From contig JBANDB010000011.1 of assembly GCA_037576215.1 (NCBI GenBank), forward strand, positions 1,736,001 to 1,800,000: a DNA stretch of 64,000 bases. Reading direction: 5' to 3'. Below, one piece after another: positions 12,197 through 24,047 of this stretch. The notes beneath the pieces were generated by a model. That model did not search any database, was not told the origin of the DNA, and saw only the letters and a list, made by a program, of their open reading frames with translations. The stretch comes from Armillaria gallica (Eukaryota; Basidiomycota; Agaricomycetes; Agaricales; Physalacriaceae). Each line of letters begins with the position of its first letter. Positions within the stretch are counted from its first letter, which is position 1. The position numbers were made by a program, and so were the translations under genes.

Positions 12197-13163
12197 CTAT
12201 GTCAGGTCCTTCCTCTGCGCTCTGGCGATTTCAGACAAAAGTCTAGCACGCTCTTTCAGTAGACACACGGTACGCAGATGCTCGTCACCGTAATCGGAGT
12301 CGTAAAGTGCCTACAAAAGGCTGTCAATAACATATAGCGTGACGATAGCAAGGAAATCTCACGCTCTGGTTACTGCTTGAGTGTGATTGCCTACTCCAGG
12401 ATGTCCTACTAGACTCAAACGATTCGACTTCCAAGTCCTGGTCCACAGAACCAATCGTACCGGTATATCTCCCCGGAACCCTCGCCGATGTCTCCCCCTC
12501 GTTAAATAGAGGCAATGAAAGCGCCAAGGGTGAGGGTACCTCGTGAATACATCTTGGAGGAGTACGCGGCGAGAGTTCAGGTGTGGCAGTCATGTTATTA
12601 ATACTCGTATTGGACTCTGTAACAGACGCGCCCGTTGGGAGAAGAGAGCTTGTATGCGTCGTCGTCGTCATCGTCGAGGGGCTATGCGCGTCTCTCTGTG
12701 TCCGTATGAGTCCCGCCTGCTGTCCAACCCAGCAAAGGGCCTCGGCGACGAGCGTGACCTCAGCATACTCTCCAGCCGCCAGTTTCCTCGGGTCGACACC
12801 ACTTAGGCCCATGTCGTCGTTCTTGAGAATATCGGTCTCCAGAACGCCTAGAAAGATCTTCATGCACTGCACTCTGGCGTTGAGAGCTTCCGTATGCCGA
12901 GTAGGGGATTTCGACAGAGCTGCCTGGCGTATACTGGGAGAAAGCGGGAGCCGTGAGGATAGAAAACATTCCAGAATCGCAAGGAGAAGTGAAGGAGTGA
13001 GATCTGTAGGGTGTTGGATGGGTATTGGAATTCGAAGAGCGGTGAGTAGCTCATTCAGTTGGCTTACCAGGTCCATGTTACTCAAACTCCGAATAATAAC
13101 CCCGCTATCCCAATCAAGACCCCGATGACTAATAAATTTTCCTTCCTTCCTTCCTTCCGACAT
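12197..13163 (-). CDS. DUF5745 (CEP95 N-terminus-like) protein
   Basis: Two exons (12363-13163 and 12197-12310, with a 52 nt intron at 12311-12362) give 304 residues. The N-terminal half carries the helical domain shared with the N-terminus of animal CEP95 (DUF5745, a calponin-homology-like fold): MDLVSQLNELLTALRI, then SLLLAILECFLSSRLP, QCMKIFLGVLETDIL and AEVTLVAEALCWVGQQ. A low-complexity Ser/Thr/Pro stretch follows. The second exon adds a short helix ending LLKERARLLSEIARAQRKD. A second possible start lies at 13076, directly before the domain; the upstream start adds MSEGRKEGKF, encoded by a GGAA-type repeat. By analogy it may act at the spindle pole or in microtubule organisation, but this is inference. 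Confidence 0.7.
13139..13160 (+). repeat. (CCTT)n simple repeat at a gene start
   Basis: A run of CCTT units lies just inside the upstream start codon of the DUF5745 gene. Length variation here would alter the frame between the 13163 and 13076 start codons, which makes the downstream ATG the safer start. Confidence 0.7.
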
Positions 13164-13375
13164 TTCTATTTGAAATTGAAGGGGAGTACGGATAAGAGGA
13201 AAACATGAGAAATTCGAGAGCGGGTGAGATATATAGCTTTTAGCGACTGTACTGTTATTTTCGCAAAAGAAATGGGAGTCACCCTATTTTCGACGATCGC
13301 CTATATCCGAAGTATCCGTTGAGAATGAACCAATGAAAGTATTACATTATTTCCAATAAAATAAACACAAAACGG

Positions 13376-14746
13376 TTATACAATTGTATCGTTCCTCTTC
13401 GCACCATCATCCCAAACCTCGGACTCTTCCTCTCTCCTCTTCAGCGAACTCTCGTCCCCCACATCCTGCCCTTTATTCATATCCTCTATAACGAACCTCG
13501 GCGTCACAATTCCCTGCGGGCGAAGATCCCCCAACTCGTGCTGCTCAACATGCACGAAGACTTCAGGACGCGTAATAGTTCCTGTCCCTTTCCTCCCTCT
13601 GGATCCGGACCCAATGACGCCCGACGTGCTAACCAAGCCGCTCTGTGAATGAGAGTCCTGGTTCGAGTTCGAGTATGACCATCCAGAGCGAGAGTTGAGC
13701 GAGCTCATGAGTGTGTTGGTGTACAGTTTCGCGAGGGTTAAGTTGAACAACAGATGCCTGGACGAACGTCGTAAAAAAGGAAACATAATAAGAACGCTGC
13801 ACTCACAAACCCGATGGATCGACCAAGTAGACGATCAGATCAATGATAGCCATGATACTTGTGATCAACCCCGTTTGGACCGTCGCTCTGATAATCCTAT
13901 CAACCAATTCGTCCGAGCCTTGGAAACCCGTCTTGTGCTTCCTCAGATACCACACCAAGATGGCAGTGATGGTGAAATCTCCCACGCACGCAGAGACGAG
14001 CCACACGATCACAATCGATTGGAATTCTTGGAACTTCGTGAAGGTGCCAGTGGCCAGGCTCGCAGAGGCTGTTGCGATGGATCCGCCAATACCTGCCAGG
14101 GCTAAGATAGCAACGAGCGCCCCGAGATACCAGTTCGATGTAAGAACTTTAACGCGCCATGCGAAGAATAGTTGTACGGCGCCACAGATGATGCCCGTCA
14201 AGGCAGGGTCAGTGACGAATACTGTAGACAGCTGAGTCCCTTGATATTTTATTTGCTGTCGCAGAGAACTCACGCAAGGTTGCATTGGATAGGTAAGAAA
14301 CGTCGCCTAGAGAGACCTTCTGTTAGTGACGGTTGACGCAGAAAAAATGTGTAGAAGTACGTACCAAAATGTTTTATCAATGAGATGTATACGTACGCCA
14401 TGACAAGGACGGTGTTGACTAGATTGGCCACGAATAAGAAGACAACCTGGACGTCACTGGTCAGCAAACTATCGGCTCTGGGCAGTGAACAACGTACGAA
14501 GGCTTTCATCCACAACCTGTCCCTTCTAAATAAATTGATACCCTCCTCAGTGATGTTTATATACGAAAAAGTAGGAAACGCACTTTTGATACGTCGTCAT
14601 GTAGATATAGACCTGCGCTATGACCACCCCAAACAGCAGAACATTGAGCATAAGACCGATGAGCATTGGCCCATGGCTGAAGTAGGTTCGTCAGACAGTT
14701 TAGAGGAGAAAAAAAGGAGCGCTCACGCGACTTCGGCGGGGGTCAT
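13376..14746 (-). CDS. DUF6534 multi-pass membrane protein
   Basis: Seven-span-like membrane protein of the DUF6534 family, widespread in mushrooms; function unknown. Exon 1 (14727-14746) encodes MTPAEV. Exon 2 (14584-14676) gives the first membrane helix, MLIGLMLNVLLFGVVIAQVY, and ends T-T-Y-Q-K. A tiny exon adds KRDRLWMKAF. Next come VVFLFVANLVNTVLVM, TDPALTGIICGAVQLFFAWR and KVLTSNWYLGALVAILALAG. The conserved C-terminal motif is NTLMSSLNSR near 13695, followed by a Ser-rich cytosolic tail ending in TIV and TAA at 13376. The order of motifs (TDPxLTG, QLFFAWR, NSLLxxLNSR-like) matches the family closely. About five introns of around 50 nt are present. Confidence 0.82.
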
Positions 14747-16763
14747 TTCTATAGGAAGTGAGGGAATGAACGTGTGCAGAAGAGAGTTGGACCAAAGCAG
14801 GAGAGACCAAGCTACTCTTACGCTAACTACAATATAAGTAATTCGTTGCATAGGGGGCCCTGAAATACGGAACAATGTCGGTCCTTGATCGACCAACCAG
14901 ATCGACCTCCTGTGAAAATTGGCCGAGAGCCATATGCAGTCGTGTAGTTTTTCTTTCATTTAGTGCCAGCCCAAAGGTATCCGAGTTGCCAAGTAGCGAC
15001 GAGAATCTTTTAGACGAAGCTCAAGTGGTGATATGATTTTTGAGCCAGTCCGAGCCACACTTGCCAAGCAGTCTCCTGACCAGATTCTGTATTCGGCGAA
15101 CATAGGAGACCCCAGCACGCCACAAAGAGAAAACGTGCAGAAAAATAAACGCCACTTGCAATTAGAGTCGGTGTTGGTGGGAGGCAGGCGGAATCAGATT
15201 CGGACATCGGCCCAAAATGGAGAAGCCGAGGCAAATTTCAATTTGCCGCGGTATGTGGCTGTGTTATGTTCGCCTCCCTGACCTGACGTCAATCTTTCTA
15301 GCCTTTGCATAATATGAGGTTTGGTAATCCGGGGCTCTCAAAACGATTGCCCCTTCCTTTATCATTCAATTGTAGCTGCGGAAACGTGAATCTTTTCGCC
15401 CCAGTTTCTGAGCAATTGAATTCCTGATACTCGTGAGTGGCGTGAAGTTGAACGACAGGCCCGGCGTTTATCTCTTATCTTAACTTCCTGAAACGTTTAC
15501 CCGAAAGTTGCCCTGCCGGCTATCACTTGTCCCTTGAGCTCCTTAGTCTAAAGGGACAATTGATTTGCGTCGTTGTCGATCGTAGCTGATCTATTCTGTT
15601 ATACAGTAGTGGTGTTCAAGCAGAGAAAAAAGGGCACAGAGTATAAGCTGTTATCGGCAAGGCTTGATATACGGGTATCCGCAGCTTACGATGAGAGTCC
15701 GAGTGAGACTCAGAACTGACGTCGGGGGGTCCGAGTCACATTGAATGTGCGGCGTGCGCCCCTCTCTGCGATCTTGCAATTGATCGTATTTCAATAACAA
15801 AGGTACGCCAGTTCAGGGAGGCTCAGGGCGAAGTGGCCACTGGCCGCGTGGTAACGGAGCAGTGCAAATGAGTAACTCTTGGCCATGTAGGGATAAGGGA
15901 CAGAACCGCGACGGTGCTATGCCAATTGTCTCGAGCTATGGTATCCACCATATTCTCGTAGGTGTGTACTATGCCAGTCAATAAAACCACTAATCAAATA
16001 AATTGTAAACTTCCCCGCACTCGTTCAGGTATCACCTGATTAGGTTCTGAATGATATCTGTCTTCCAACCAGAATCTAAGATAACTTTGCAATTCGTTGA
16101 CCCTGTCTCTGACCCGTGTAGCGTAGCGCTGACTACTGTTTTTAGATTATCGAGACGACAGAACATCAATCTGTGGGCGTATTAACTCTCTACGCAAAAG
16201 CGTTTTTGTGACGCCGTGCTTATTGGATACTTAAAACAGTCCATCCTTCTGAGCGACCCTGTAACCAACTTTAGAGTTTTAGACTAGTTTACAGTTACGT
16301 TGGTGGCCCAGCCCCGCCAGGTGAATTCGAATTCGGACGTCAGTCTCACTGAAACGCCGCCACTTGCCGCCACCCGTCAGGGAGATAGCTTTGCGTCGTC
16401 AAAGCTACGATTCGTCTACTAAACTCGAGCCGGAGACGAACGACGCATTGGATACAGGATAGGCATCTCGTGCACAAGAATAGTTTGTCAATCATTTGCA
16501 TTCTGTGCTTGAATTCCTTCGGTGCGTCATTGGTTTCGTAAAGGTAGAGCTTTTTCATAAGATATACTCTACACAAACGTGCTCCTGACAAGGGTCAAGA
16601 TTACTGTACGTGGAAGTGCAGTCAAGTGTCATCCTACCCATGGGTATTATTCTGATGTATGACGGAGACGGCCGTATCTTGAAAACAACGGTTTCAGCAT
16701 GAGATAACGGCCGTCCGGACATGAGCGTACCAAGGATGAGAGAATTCTGCTAGACCTCAGGTC
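14747..16763. other. Two-kilobase intergenic stretch
   Basis: I found no coding exon chain, RNA gene or long repeat. Short open frames (15010-15281, 16346-16591) lack motifs and overlap frames on the other strand. Confidence 0.4.
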
Positions 16764-18037
16764 TCAGGTCTCATGACGGAAAGCTTCAGTCAACCACTCT
16801 ATAATCACAGGCGTCACCCCCTCTGACGGCTCTCTCCCCACTATAAAATCGACCAATATACCATCATGCACACCCCCAGGTTGAATAGCTATCGTAACAT
16901 CTCGATGATAGTCCTTCAAGTGCTCCTCATAAAAGAAGCTATGTGCACCCGCCATGCATTCTACCTCGCCTGAAAGCATAAGCATCCTCCCAACAGCCGT
17001 CTCTACCTCCTTAAACCACCCTTTGGGTGCACCCGCAGGTTCGACACAAGCCATATCCTCTGGATTACGCGGGACATCCTTAATAATCAGTTGACCCCAT
17101 TCACGGAGTGTACGGACGCTGATATCGTCCTTGGAATCGTTTGCCTGTGCCTGCTCGGCGCAAACATCGCCGCTGGGGGAGACCCACGGCGACATAAGGC
17201 ATGCACCCCGGAAGCGAAGGGTCGGCGGCAATGGATCGATAGAGGATAAAGGGTGCAGCATGTGTGAGAGAATCTGCAGAACGAGATTCCCACCGGCGGA
17301 TTCCCCTGTGAGGATGATGTTCTCGGATTTGATACCGCACTTAAGAAGGTGATGGATCGCGCATACGGCTTCGCGCAACGGAGTAGGGAATTTGACGTCT
17401 GGAATAAGGTCTTGAAAGAGAGAATTAGATGGTAGTTGAGAGAAGGAAAGCGCTCGCTTACTATAGGTCAAAAGAGCGATATTTGCATGGACACCTTTTG
17501 CCTCCAGTTGCTGCTGCACATATAGACAAAAGTCGAACGTCCCAGGAGAACTGGGCAAGACATATCCACCACCTATAAGCGAAGGAAACGCGGTAAGTAC
17601 ACGCTTCCCGCAAATCGTACGGATGACCCACCATGGCAGTAAAAGATAACGTTGCCCGTTTGGTGGTTGCCAATCCACATAAGTGTGGCACCTTGTTCCG
17701 GGAGTTCTTCGATTTTGATCGGGAGCCCTCGCTCTTTTGCCCAATTGAGGTACTGGTCCAAATTTCTTGGGGACAAGTACTGGAGCTGACGTAAACTCAA
17801 GTAGTCCATAAGAAATCGACTCGCTAAAAGCGCCAGGAGGACCTTGAGAGTCTTGCTTCGCCGAAAGGAAAACAATAGTGTGAAAGCTTTCCAGCAGAGA
17901 TAGAACACTTAATAGGAAGCGTGAGAAGTTTTAGGTCGATGAACAGAGGCGAACATACCCAAGGAAGCCAGGACGGCAAACAGTCTCAACTTTTCTACCC
18001 ATGTGAGGCGTCCATACTGACTACTATTGACGGTCAT
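16764..18037 (-). CDS. Alpha/beta hydrolase (HSL / steryl acetyl hydrolase-like)
   Basis: Serine hydrolase of the hormone-sensitive-lipase type, probably acting on acetylated sterols or other lipid esters at the ER. Exon 1 (about 17959-18037) starts MTVNSSQYGRLTWVEKLRLF and joins in phase to a hydrophobic segment (VFYLCWKAFTLLFSF) that serves as membrane anchor. The oxyanion-hole motif HGGGY forms across an intron near 17580-17635. The nucleophile elbow is GESAGG near 17300. The acid and histidine come from the LSGEVECMAG segment and GGVHDGI near 16870. The predicted mature enzyme has the normal order and length of the family. A second coding segment (FPTPLREAVCAIHHLLKCG) is the helix before the elbow. 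The substrate is inferred from family only. Confidence 0.85.
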
Positions 18038-20515
18038 GATGGAGTGTAGATGAAGTACGTGAGCTTCGCGGTCAAAGGATAGATAGCGCTGCTACATAAG
18101 GAAATGTTACCCTGGCCTCGGTGCGGGCTCCGAGGTCTGTTTAATGCATGTGGTTGGCGTTCGAGATATTCGCCAAGCGCTCCCTCCTGCGGAATGGGGG
18201 TGGTTCTCTTTCATAGTGCGCGGACGAGCAATTCTGGCTTCCCAGGAGAGTAAGTTCATCCTCGAAAGATCGAAAGACAACGAGACCCTGGATGGAAGGC
18301 CCACACTTGTATGATCACTATTCGCGAAAGATGGGGTCGAGACTGAGACCTGGACTGTCCCCGAACCGCGGATAACCATCCACCACCAATTCCGAAAGGA
18401 AGTTGCATGCATGAGACAACTGAAAGCAACCTCCGCTTTTACTCCAGACTGATATCGGGTAGGTCGTTCTCCAGGTATGAATATATGAATGCGGAAAACC
18501 GTTGCCAACCGTATATGAGGGTGGATCGGCTGATCTGTCAAGTATCTCCTCGGCACGGACGCAGTCTCCTGCTGACGATCCTGCAACACAGCCATGTATT
18601 CCTGCAGAATGACCTGAATTAGAGAACTGATCGTGTTGTCTGTTGAGAAAAGTAGCTGCGTCGAGTCGTCCTTCGGCGTTTTCTGATACGTAGCAGGGAA
18701 AGGAAGAAATTCCGATTGGTGCCTTTTGATAAACAGGCGACGGTGCTCCTCGGTCACGGTGCTCCCTGCCCTTGCGCGCGCGATATTGGGGGCCAAACTG
18801 AGAAGGAAAATGAAGTAGCAACCATCCTGGTCATTGGCAAAGGTGTATGCTCTTTTTAGATCTATCCAAGCGGTTTAGAGGTGCGCATATATACACATGT
18901 GATCGACGCACTGTGCGAGCAGTCGGAAATTGGAAACAGCCCGTTCTTTTTGTCAAGGCCAGCAATAAGAGGCGGCACCGGCTGCTTCATGGCAAGGTCC
19001 ACCGCAGGACGAATAGCAAAGACTCATCGTTTGGATACCGGGTACTTGTTGGTACCTCGGTGAATGGACCCAGACGCCATGGCGACCAATGGAAATGGTG
19101 CGTTCGATGCCACCGCACAGTGTTCGTAGATTCACGCTGATGCTAGCGCTACAGGTCGAGCCGACAGCTGGAAAGAGGTTGGATGGATAATTGGATTCCA
19201 CTCAATTGTTGGGAAACGGAGAACAATTACGTAATAGTTTGAATAAATAAATAAATAATAATTGAGGACATTTCTTGGGTTTACCAGAACGACAAAATCG
19301 GACGGAAATTTGGGTTTCTAGGATGTTTGACCACCGGTCTGAGAGAGAATGGGTTCTTGGTGACGACCTTGGTACCAAACCGGACAGAAATGGCCAAAAT
19401 ATGTTTAGAAGACCGGAAGATTCGGAACCAGGTGACACGTGATGGTTGCCGCTCTCTCTCCGGTACACCGAGTGTAGGACCACCAACCAAGACGCAAGAC
19501 TTGAATAAGATGCCGTTGATCTTACTGAATCCCACCGCGCTGAAGCAAGTATACGATTTTACTACATGCACAAAATAGCTCGCTGCTACCGGCACTGGTC
19601 CGGCAGTCCACTATTGTAAGCAGAAAATCAAAGAAACTGTCAAATTGAATCATTCCAGGATCCAGTCGTGCTTTCGATGTTTGTCATAACTGTATAACTG
19701 TTCCCATTGTTAGGGATTGGATTAATCTTTATCTGCAGGACGATTGTCTGACTCTCGCCCGAGTCAACAAGGGTCCAGGAGTGCTGGATATCGTTCTCGT
19801 TCCGGTCATGCTTCTTGTGTTCGGAAAGCTTTTCGTAATTTTCCTCAAAACGTCTAGTTGAAACTTAAAGTTCAGGTCAGACCTGTCTGGCTTGTCATCT
19901 AGGTCAATGAACGTGTACCAGAATCCTTCGTGGTACCCTATCTGATCTGAGAAGGATCGTAATACCGCGAATACGGCAGCTATTATGACACTCTGCATGG
20001 TGCCATATGGATCGAGTTCTTTCCAGTAGAATCGTCTTTTCAGTAGCAAGTACCTTGGCCATGAGGTTGATAGGTACCCTAGTAGGAGGCCTTGACCCCT
20101 TGCTTAGCGGAACTGATGATAGATCCCCACTGTACCTTATGCGTCTACTCCCTTCCCTTCCCCGTCAACCCCTCCCCCCCCCTCATCTATATTCTTTGCT
20201 TCCCATCCTCATCGTTGTCATTCAAATGGTTCTGTTTCCCCAAACTCGATCATTTAACTGCTTCTGCTACATGGGGGAATCTTTTGCTGTTGCTGACCAA
20301 GCTGTGCGCCAAACGATAGTACGGCCTTGTCGTCACATTAAGCGAAGCGCTTCGGTGCGGCGGTCTCCCCTTGCACCCTATCGGCTTCACAGACTCTGGT
20401 CACTCGGAGGCACATAGGCTGTTAAGCGTCGAGCAGTGACCAGCGTCGACTCGCCGTCCATCCGCCACCATTTCTCTATTCCCCTCCACCCCCTTTCCAT
20501 CTAGACGTTACGTTG
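18038..20515. other. Gap with unresolved minus-strand open frames
   Basis: Two overlapping minus-strand frames (18107-18796 and 18318-18821) are long for chance but have no motif I recognise, and I could not build a spliced protein. The rest (18850-20500) contains only short frames and an AATA-rich tract at about 19242-19262. A decayed gene near 18100-18840 is possible. Confidence 0.3.
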
Positions 20516-22330
20516 ATGATCTCTGGCTCCCGACTATTGCGCTCGTTGATATCCCCACCGCGCCGTTCGTTACCCGACCCACCCAATTCCGGTCGCGAAG
20601 TTCGACGAAAAGCCCTCCTCATTGGCATCAGCTACGTCCAAGAAGAATATCATTCGAATCCTCAACATCAGCTCGGGCAAGGTCCTCAGAGAGACATCGT
20701 CGGAATACGTGACCTCCTTCAAGGTATACACTGCCGATGATTCCCCCGCTCGCATACTGTCTAAACCTTTATCAGACGAATTCAAGTTCAAGAAGGAAGA
20801 TATTACCGTCCTCGCCGACTTTCCCGACGTTCCCCGCGATCAATGGCCAACGAGGATGAATATTGTATGCCCAATTCTCTCCCTTAAATTCATTGATGCA
20901 TCATTCTACTCCAGGAGAGAGCAATTCTTTCGTTTGTAGACGGAGCCAAGCCTGGTGACATCTATTTTATTTTCTGTAAGTCTCGTTCCTATAACGTCGG
21001 AAGTGGCTTTGACGTCATCTAGACACTGGACATGGACACCAAATACACAACGATAACAGCCATGAAGATGACAAGTACGACGAGTGTAGGCGTACAACCC
21101 TATATCCAAGGCCGATTTGACCGAACTTATTTTCCAGACATCGTTCCCTGTGACGCTCTTGGTCCTGATTTCATCGGGGAAAACATGATTATTGATGATC
21201 TCCTCAAGAATATATTGGTGATGCCTCTAGCAGCTGCAGACGCGAATTTGACGGTAAATCTTCTTACCACCACTTTCGAGATCGGCCGGATCTAACATTC
21301 ATCTGAAGGCTGTTTTTGATTGCTGTCACAGTGGCACAGTCCTCGGTGCGATATATTTCGGATTCGACCCTATTCAAACTCTACTGACAAGAAATGCTTC
21401 CAGATCTTTCGCATTACCGTTGCAACGACTGCACGTCGTGGACAAGGACCGGTAACACTTTGCTTTCTATATATTTTCAACAGCTTTCTAATGAGTAGAC
21501 CACAGCCTGCCGCATATACAGACACAGTTCGTGATAAGTCAGGAAATCGAACCCTCAGCTGACGTTCCTTGTTAGTCTTTTCCAAACCATCTGTGGACTT
21601 GACCATGATGGTTCCCTTCACTATGAATATGTTTGGGTGTGCGGCTGCTGTGCGCTTGGACCCGTACATAAAGGACTGCAAAGGGCTTTGTTTGCTCTCG
21701 AAGCGCAGAGGTCCAGGATGCGTAGTACGTCATACGTATCCTGTTGCGGCGTCGATCCGGTGGTCAACTGCGTTTTTAGGTGTGCATATCTGCTTGTAGG
21801 GATGAGGAACTGGCTTGGGGCGGCGATAGAGGAGGGTCGCTGACTAGAGTAAGATCTCTCAGACTCGGTGATCGTATCCAAGAATACTGAACACCTTTCT
21901 TTCAAGGCTTTTATTCAAGCACTAAGTGAGAGTTATCCCTCACGATCAATTATCTTTTTTGATTCGTTCCAGGTAAAAGTACCAAGCCCGCACTCAAGGA
22001 CCTGAATGTCTCCATAAAGTAGGTCCTCATTTCTGACTTGACTGGTCTATGCTGAAGCCTTTCATAGCGCCGAAGTTAAGATACACTCCAAGGCGACAGA
22101 AAAGAAGAGGAAGCGGAAGCGGAAGCGGAAGACGGACGCTGCGGAGGGTCCTTCGAAGATTGTCCAACGTCCCCAGGTAAGTCAGCTATTACTCTCTGCT
22201 ATATTTCTTTGACTCGTCTATAGATATCCAGCCTTTGGCCTTTGGTGAGTAGATTTCCTGTGTCCGACTTCCAAGATCCTGCTGAGTCGTTGACATGTTC
22301 AAGGATATGAATCAGCTCTTGATGCTTTGA
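20516..22330 (+). CDS. Metacaspase-like cysteine peptidase, copy A
   Basis: Caspase-fold peptidase (family C14, type I metacaspase-like); first member of a three-gene array. The start ATG at 20516 follows a basic leader (MISGSRLLRS). Exon 1 carries the p20 entry strand RKALLIGISY. The next exon has FKKEDITVLADFPDVP and PTRMNI, then PGDIYFIFYTGHGHQ, where the His of the catalytic pair is in GHG. The Cys motif, FDCCHSGTVL, is intact (Cys-Cys-His-Ser at 21321-21332). DLSHYRCND follows. The p10-like exon has VCISACRDEELAWGGD and GGSLTR. The C-terminus carries a unique Lys/Arg repeat and ends ISSLWPLDMNQLLML, with TGA at 22328-22330. About ten short introns are present. Metacaspases cut after Lys/Arg and act in cell death and proteostasis. 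Confidence 0.88.
22098..22130 (+). repeat. Hexanucleotide repeat encoding Lys-Arg run
   Basis: Units of GGAAGC are repeated several times inside the penultimate coding exon of metacaspase copy A. They encode KKRKRKRKRK, which looks like a nuclear localisation signal. Copies B and C have only scattered basic residues at this place. Confidence 0.8.
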
Positions 22331-23172
22331 ACGCTGGTTATTTTACGGCATCTATACCCATTTGTTTCGTTTCGTTCCCGTTTTATCGGTTATTTGCTCT
22401 CGGGTTGCTCTACTTGTCACCACTTCGTTCCAATTTCTTTGATGTGCTTTATACGTATAGTAATCTTCGAACCCTTACTTTCGACCAAATTTGCTTTCTG
22501 TCCCACTCTTATAGCTTCGTCCTTCTACTCATCGACTTTGTCTCGTACCGTTTGATACCCGCCCAACCCTCTCAGGATACGTATATACCACGCTCTGTGT
22601 ATCTCTAGTCTTTCTTCCTCAATCCTACCTATCCATAGTCCTCTGCAATTTCATGTCAATGTACTTCTCAACTCTCTTTGAGCCATATTTCCTGGATTAT
22701 CTGCGCCGGCTTTTACAGCTATTTACATGGAGCTTGCCAGTTGCTTGCATGTGCTTTTCACGAGAGAAGAGTGAAGTTTTGACTTCGTAGTAAAGCATGG
22801 TTTATGGCTATTTCGGCGATCTTGGAGACTCTTTTGCGCGCTCGAAGTCCCCCAAACCTGGTTTAGGACGAAGTCCGCGTCTTCTTTCATCATCCACAAA
22901 ATTTCCCTGTCAAGCTCTATGCAAGCAGCTGTAAATGTTAACTCTTATTGAGAAGAGGTCCTTCATCAGTCGCGACGTAAATATGCATTTATGCTAGCTC
23001 GGGCGACTGGCGTTTCTCCTCGCGAACTTTGAGAAGAAGTTCGAGTGTGTCTCCGAGTCAAATGGAATGATTCCCGGAGAGAGGACGTGCATCGCTTTCC
23101 CACGAATTGAATAAATAAATAAATTTTAATGACTTGACTCGGATTTTGTACTCGTTCGAAAGCGCGTAGATA
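22331..23172. other. 3' flank of metacaspase A
   Basis: A 93-codon plus frame (22327-22608) overlaps the stop region and is rich in Phe, Leu and Tyr, as expected of T-rich untranslated DNA. I see no gene. An AATAAATAAATAAA tract near 23108-23122 flanks the 3' end of the opposite-strand gene and could serve polyadenylation signalling there. Confidence 0.4.
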
Positions 23173-24047
23173 TCAAACGTGCTGCTCTTTCTCGATGCCC
23201 TCCATCACTTGAACCGCTTTACCAGCCAATTCCCTCGTCTCTGGTAAGAGCTTCTCGTAGTGTTGCAGCTCTGCGAACCTGTTCTTCCAAAAGCCCCACC
23301 TTTCCTCACAGAAGCCTCTCTTGTCGCCCTTCCACAGCTCGCCACCCCTCGCAAGATCTCCAACACGAGGGCCATGCTCGTATTCCCGCTTGCTCGTGTA
23401 TATCAGTTCCCCGCAGTAAAGAATCCATTGGACGGCAGCAGGAATTTTTGCATCAAAGCTCGAGTCAGTCACTTCTTCTCCACTCTCTTCGATCGGTTCT
23501 TCCAGCGCATCTCTAAGCTGCCAGATGGCATACAGCTCGAAGTCATAGACACGAGCTGCAGTCAACCTCGCAACGAACGCGTTGAGATTAACCCATCGCT
23601 CACGCTTTGGCGCTCTCTCCGTATCCTCTTTCGCATCAAAGACTGGGAATAAACATAGCTCAGTAACTCCCGAGCGCGAAAGACAAAAAACGCACAATTC
23701 CAGCTTTCTCTCATGTTCGCACCAAAAATGGGTAAGTGCTCCCACAACGTCATCTCCCAACACTTCGACTTCTCGCCAGCATCGTTCGTCGGAGACTCTA
23801 GATGCTTAATCGCATCGACGAGCTCGACGAGCTTTCCATGTACGATGTCGTCGTCGCTCTTCGTCCTTTCTGCCCTATCGTTGATCGTACTCCATAGATC
23901 CCACAGCCCGCCTTCCGCATCGTCGCCGAAGGCCTTAGGGTCGTACGCCCACCGGGTCAATTGTTCAGCAGTCACTGTGAGATTGGCACGGCCGGTAAGT
24001 AATGCATCGATGAACACAAGCTGCTGTGATTCTTCTGTGGGTGTCAT
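23173..24047 (-). CDS. DUF3632 family protein
   Basis: Cytosolic fungal protein of unknown function. Two exons (23696-24047 and 23173-23642, with a 53 nt intron at 23643-23695) give 273 residues. The domain signature is present throughout: ARANLTVTAEQLTRWA-like start, WEMTLWEHLPIFGANMRESW, then across the intron FFDAKEDTERAPKRERWVNL, NAFVARLTAARVYDFELYAI and WQLRDALEEP, and finally PAAVQWILYCGELIY. I chose the ATG at 24047 because the domain starts soon after it and the next upstream in-frame ATG (24158) adds a tail without similarity to the family pattern. The gene sits between metacaspase copies A and B on the opposite strand. Confidence 0.8.

Noticed and set aside
13803..14837. Plus-strand frames opposite the DUF6534 gene
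   Set aside because: They are shadows of the minus-strand exons, which carry the family motifs.
1..18040. Secondary-metabolite cluster (MFS, P450, hydrolase)
   Set aside because: No core synthase (PKS, NRPS, terpene) is present and unrelated genes lie between, so clustering is not supported.
18107..18821. Two long minus-strand frames (229 and 167 codons)
   Set aside because: They overlap in different frames, show no motif and could not be joined into one protein by splice sites, so I list them only as an unresolved stretch.
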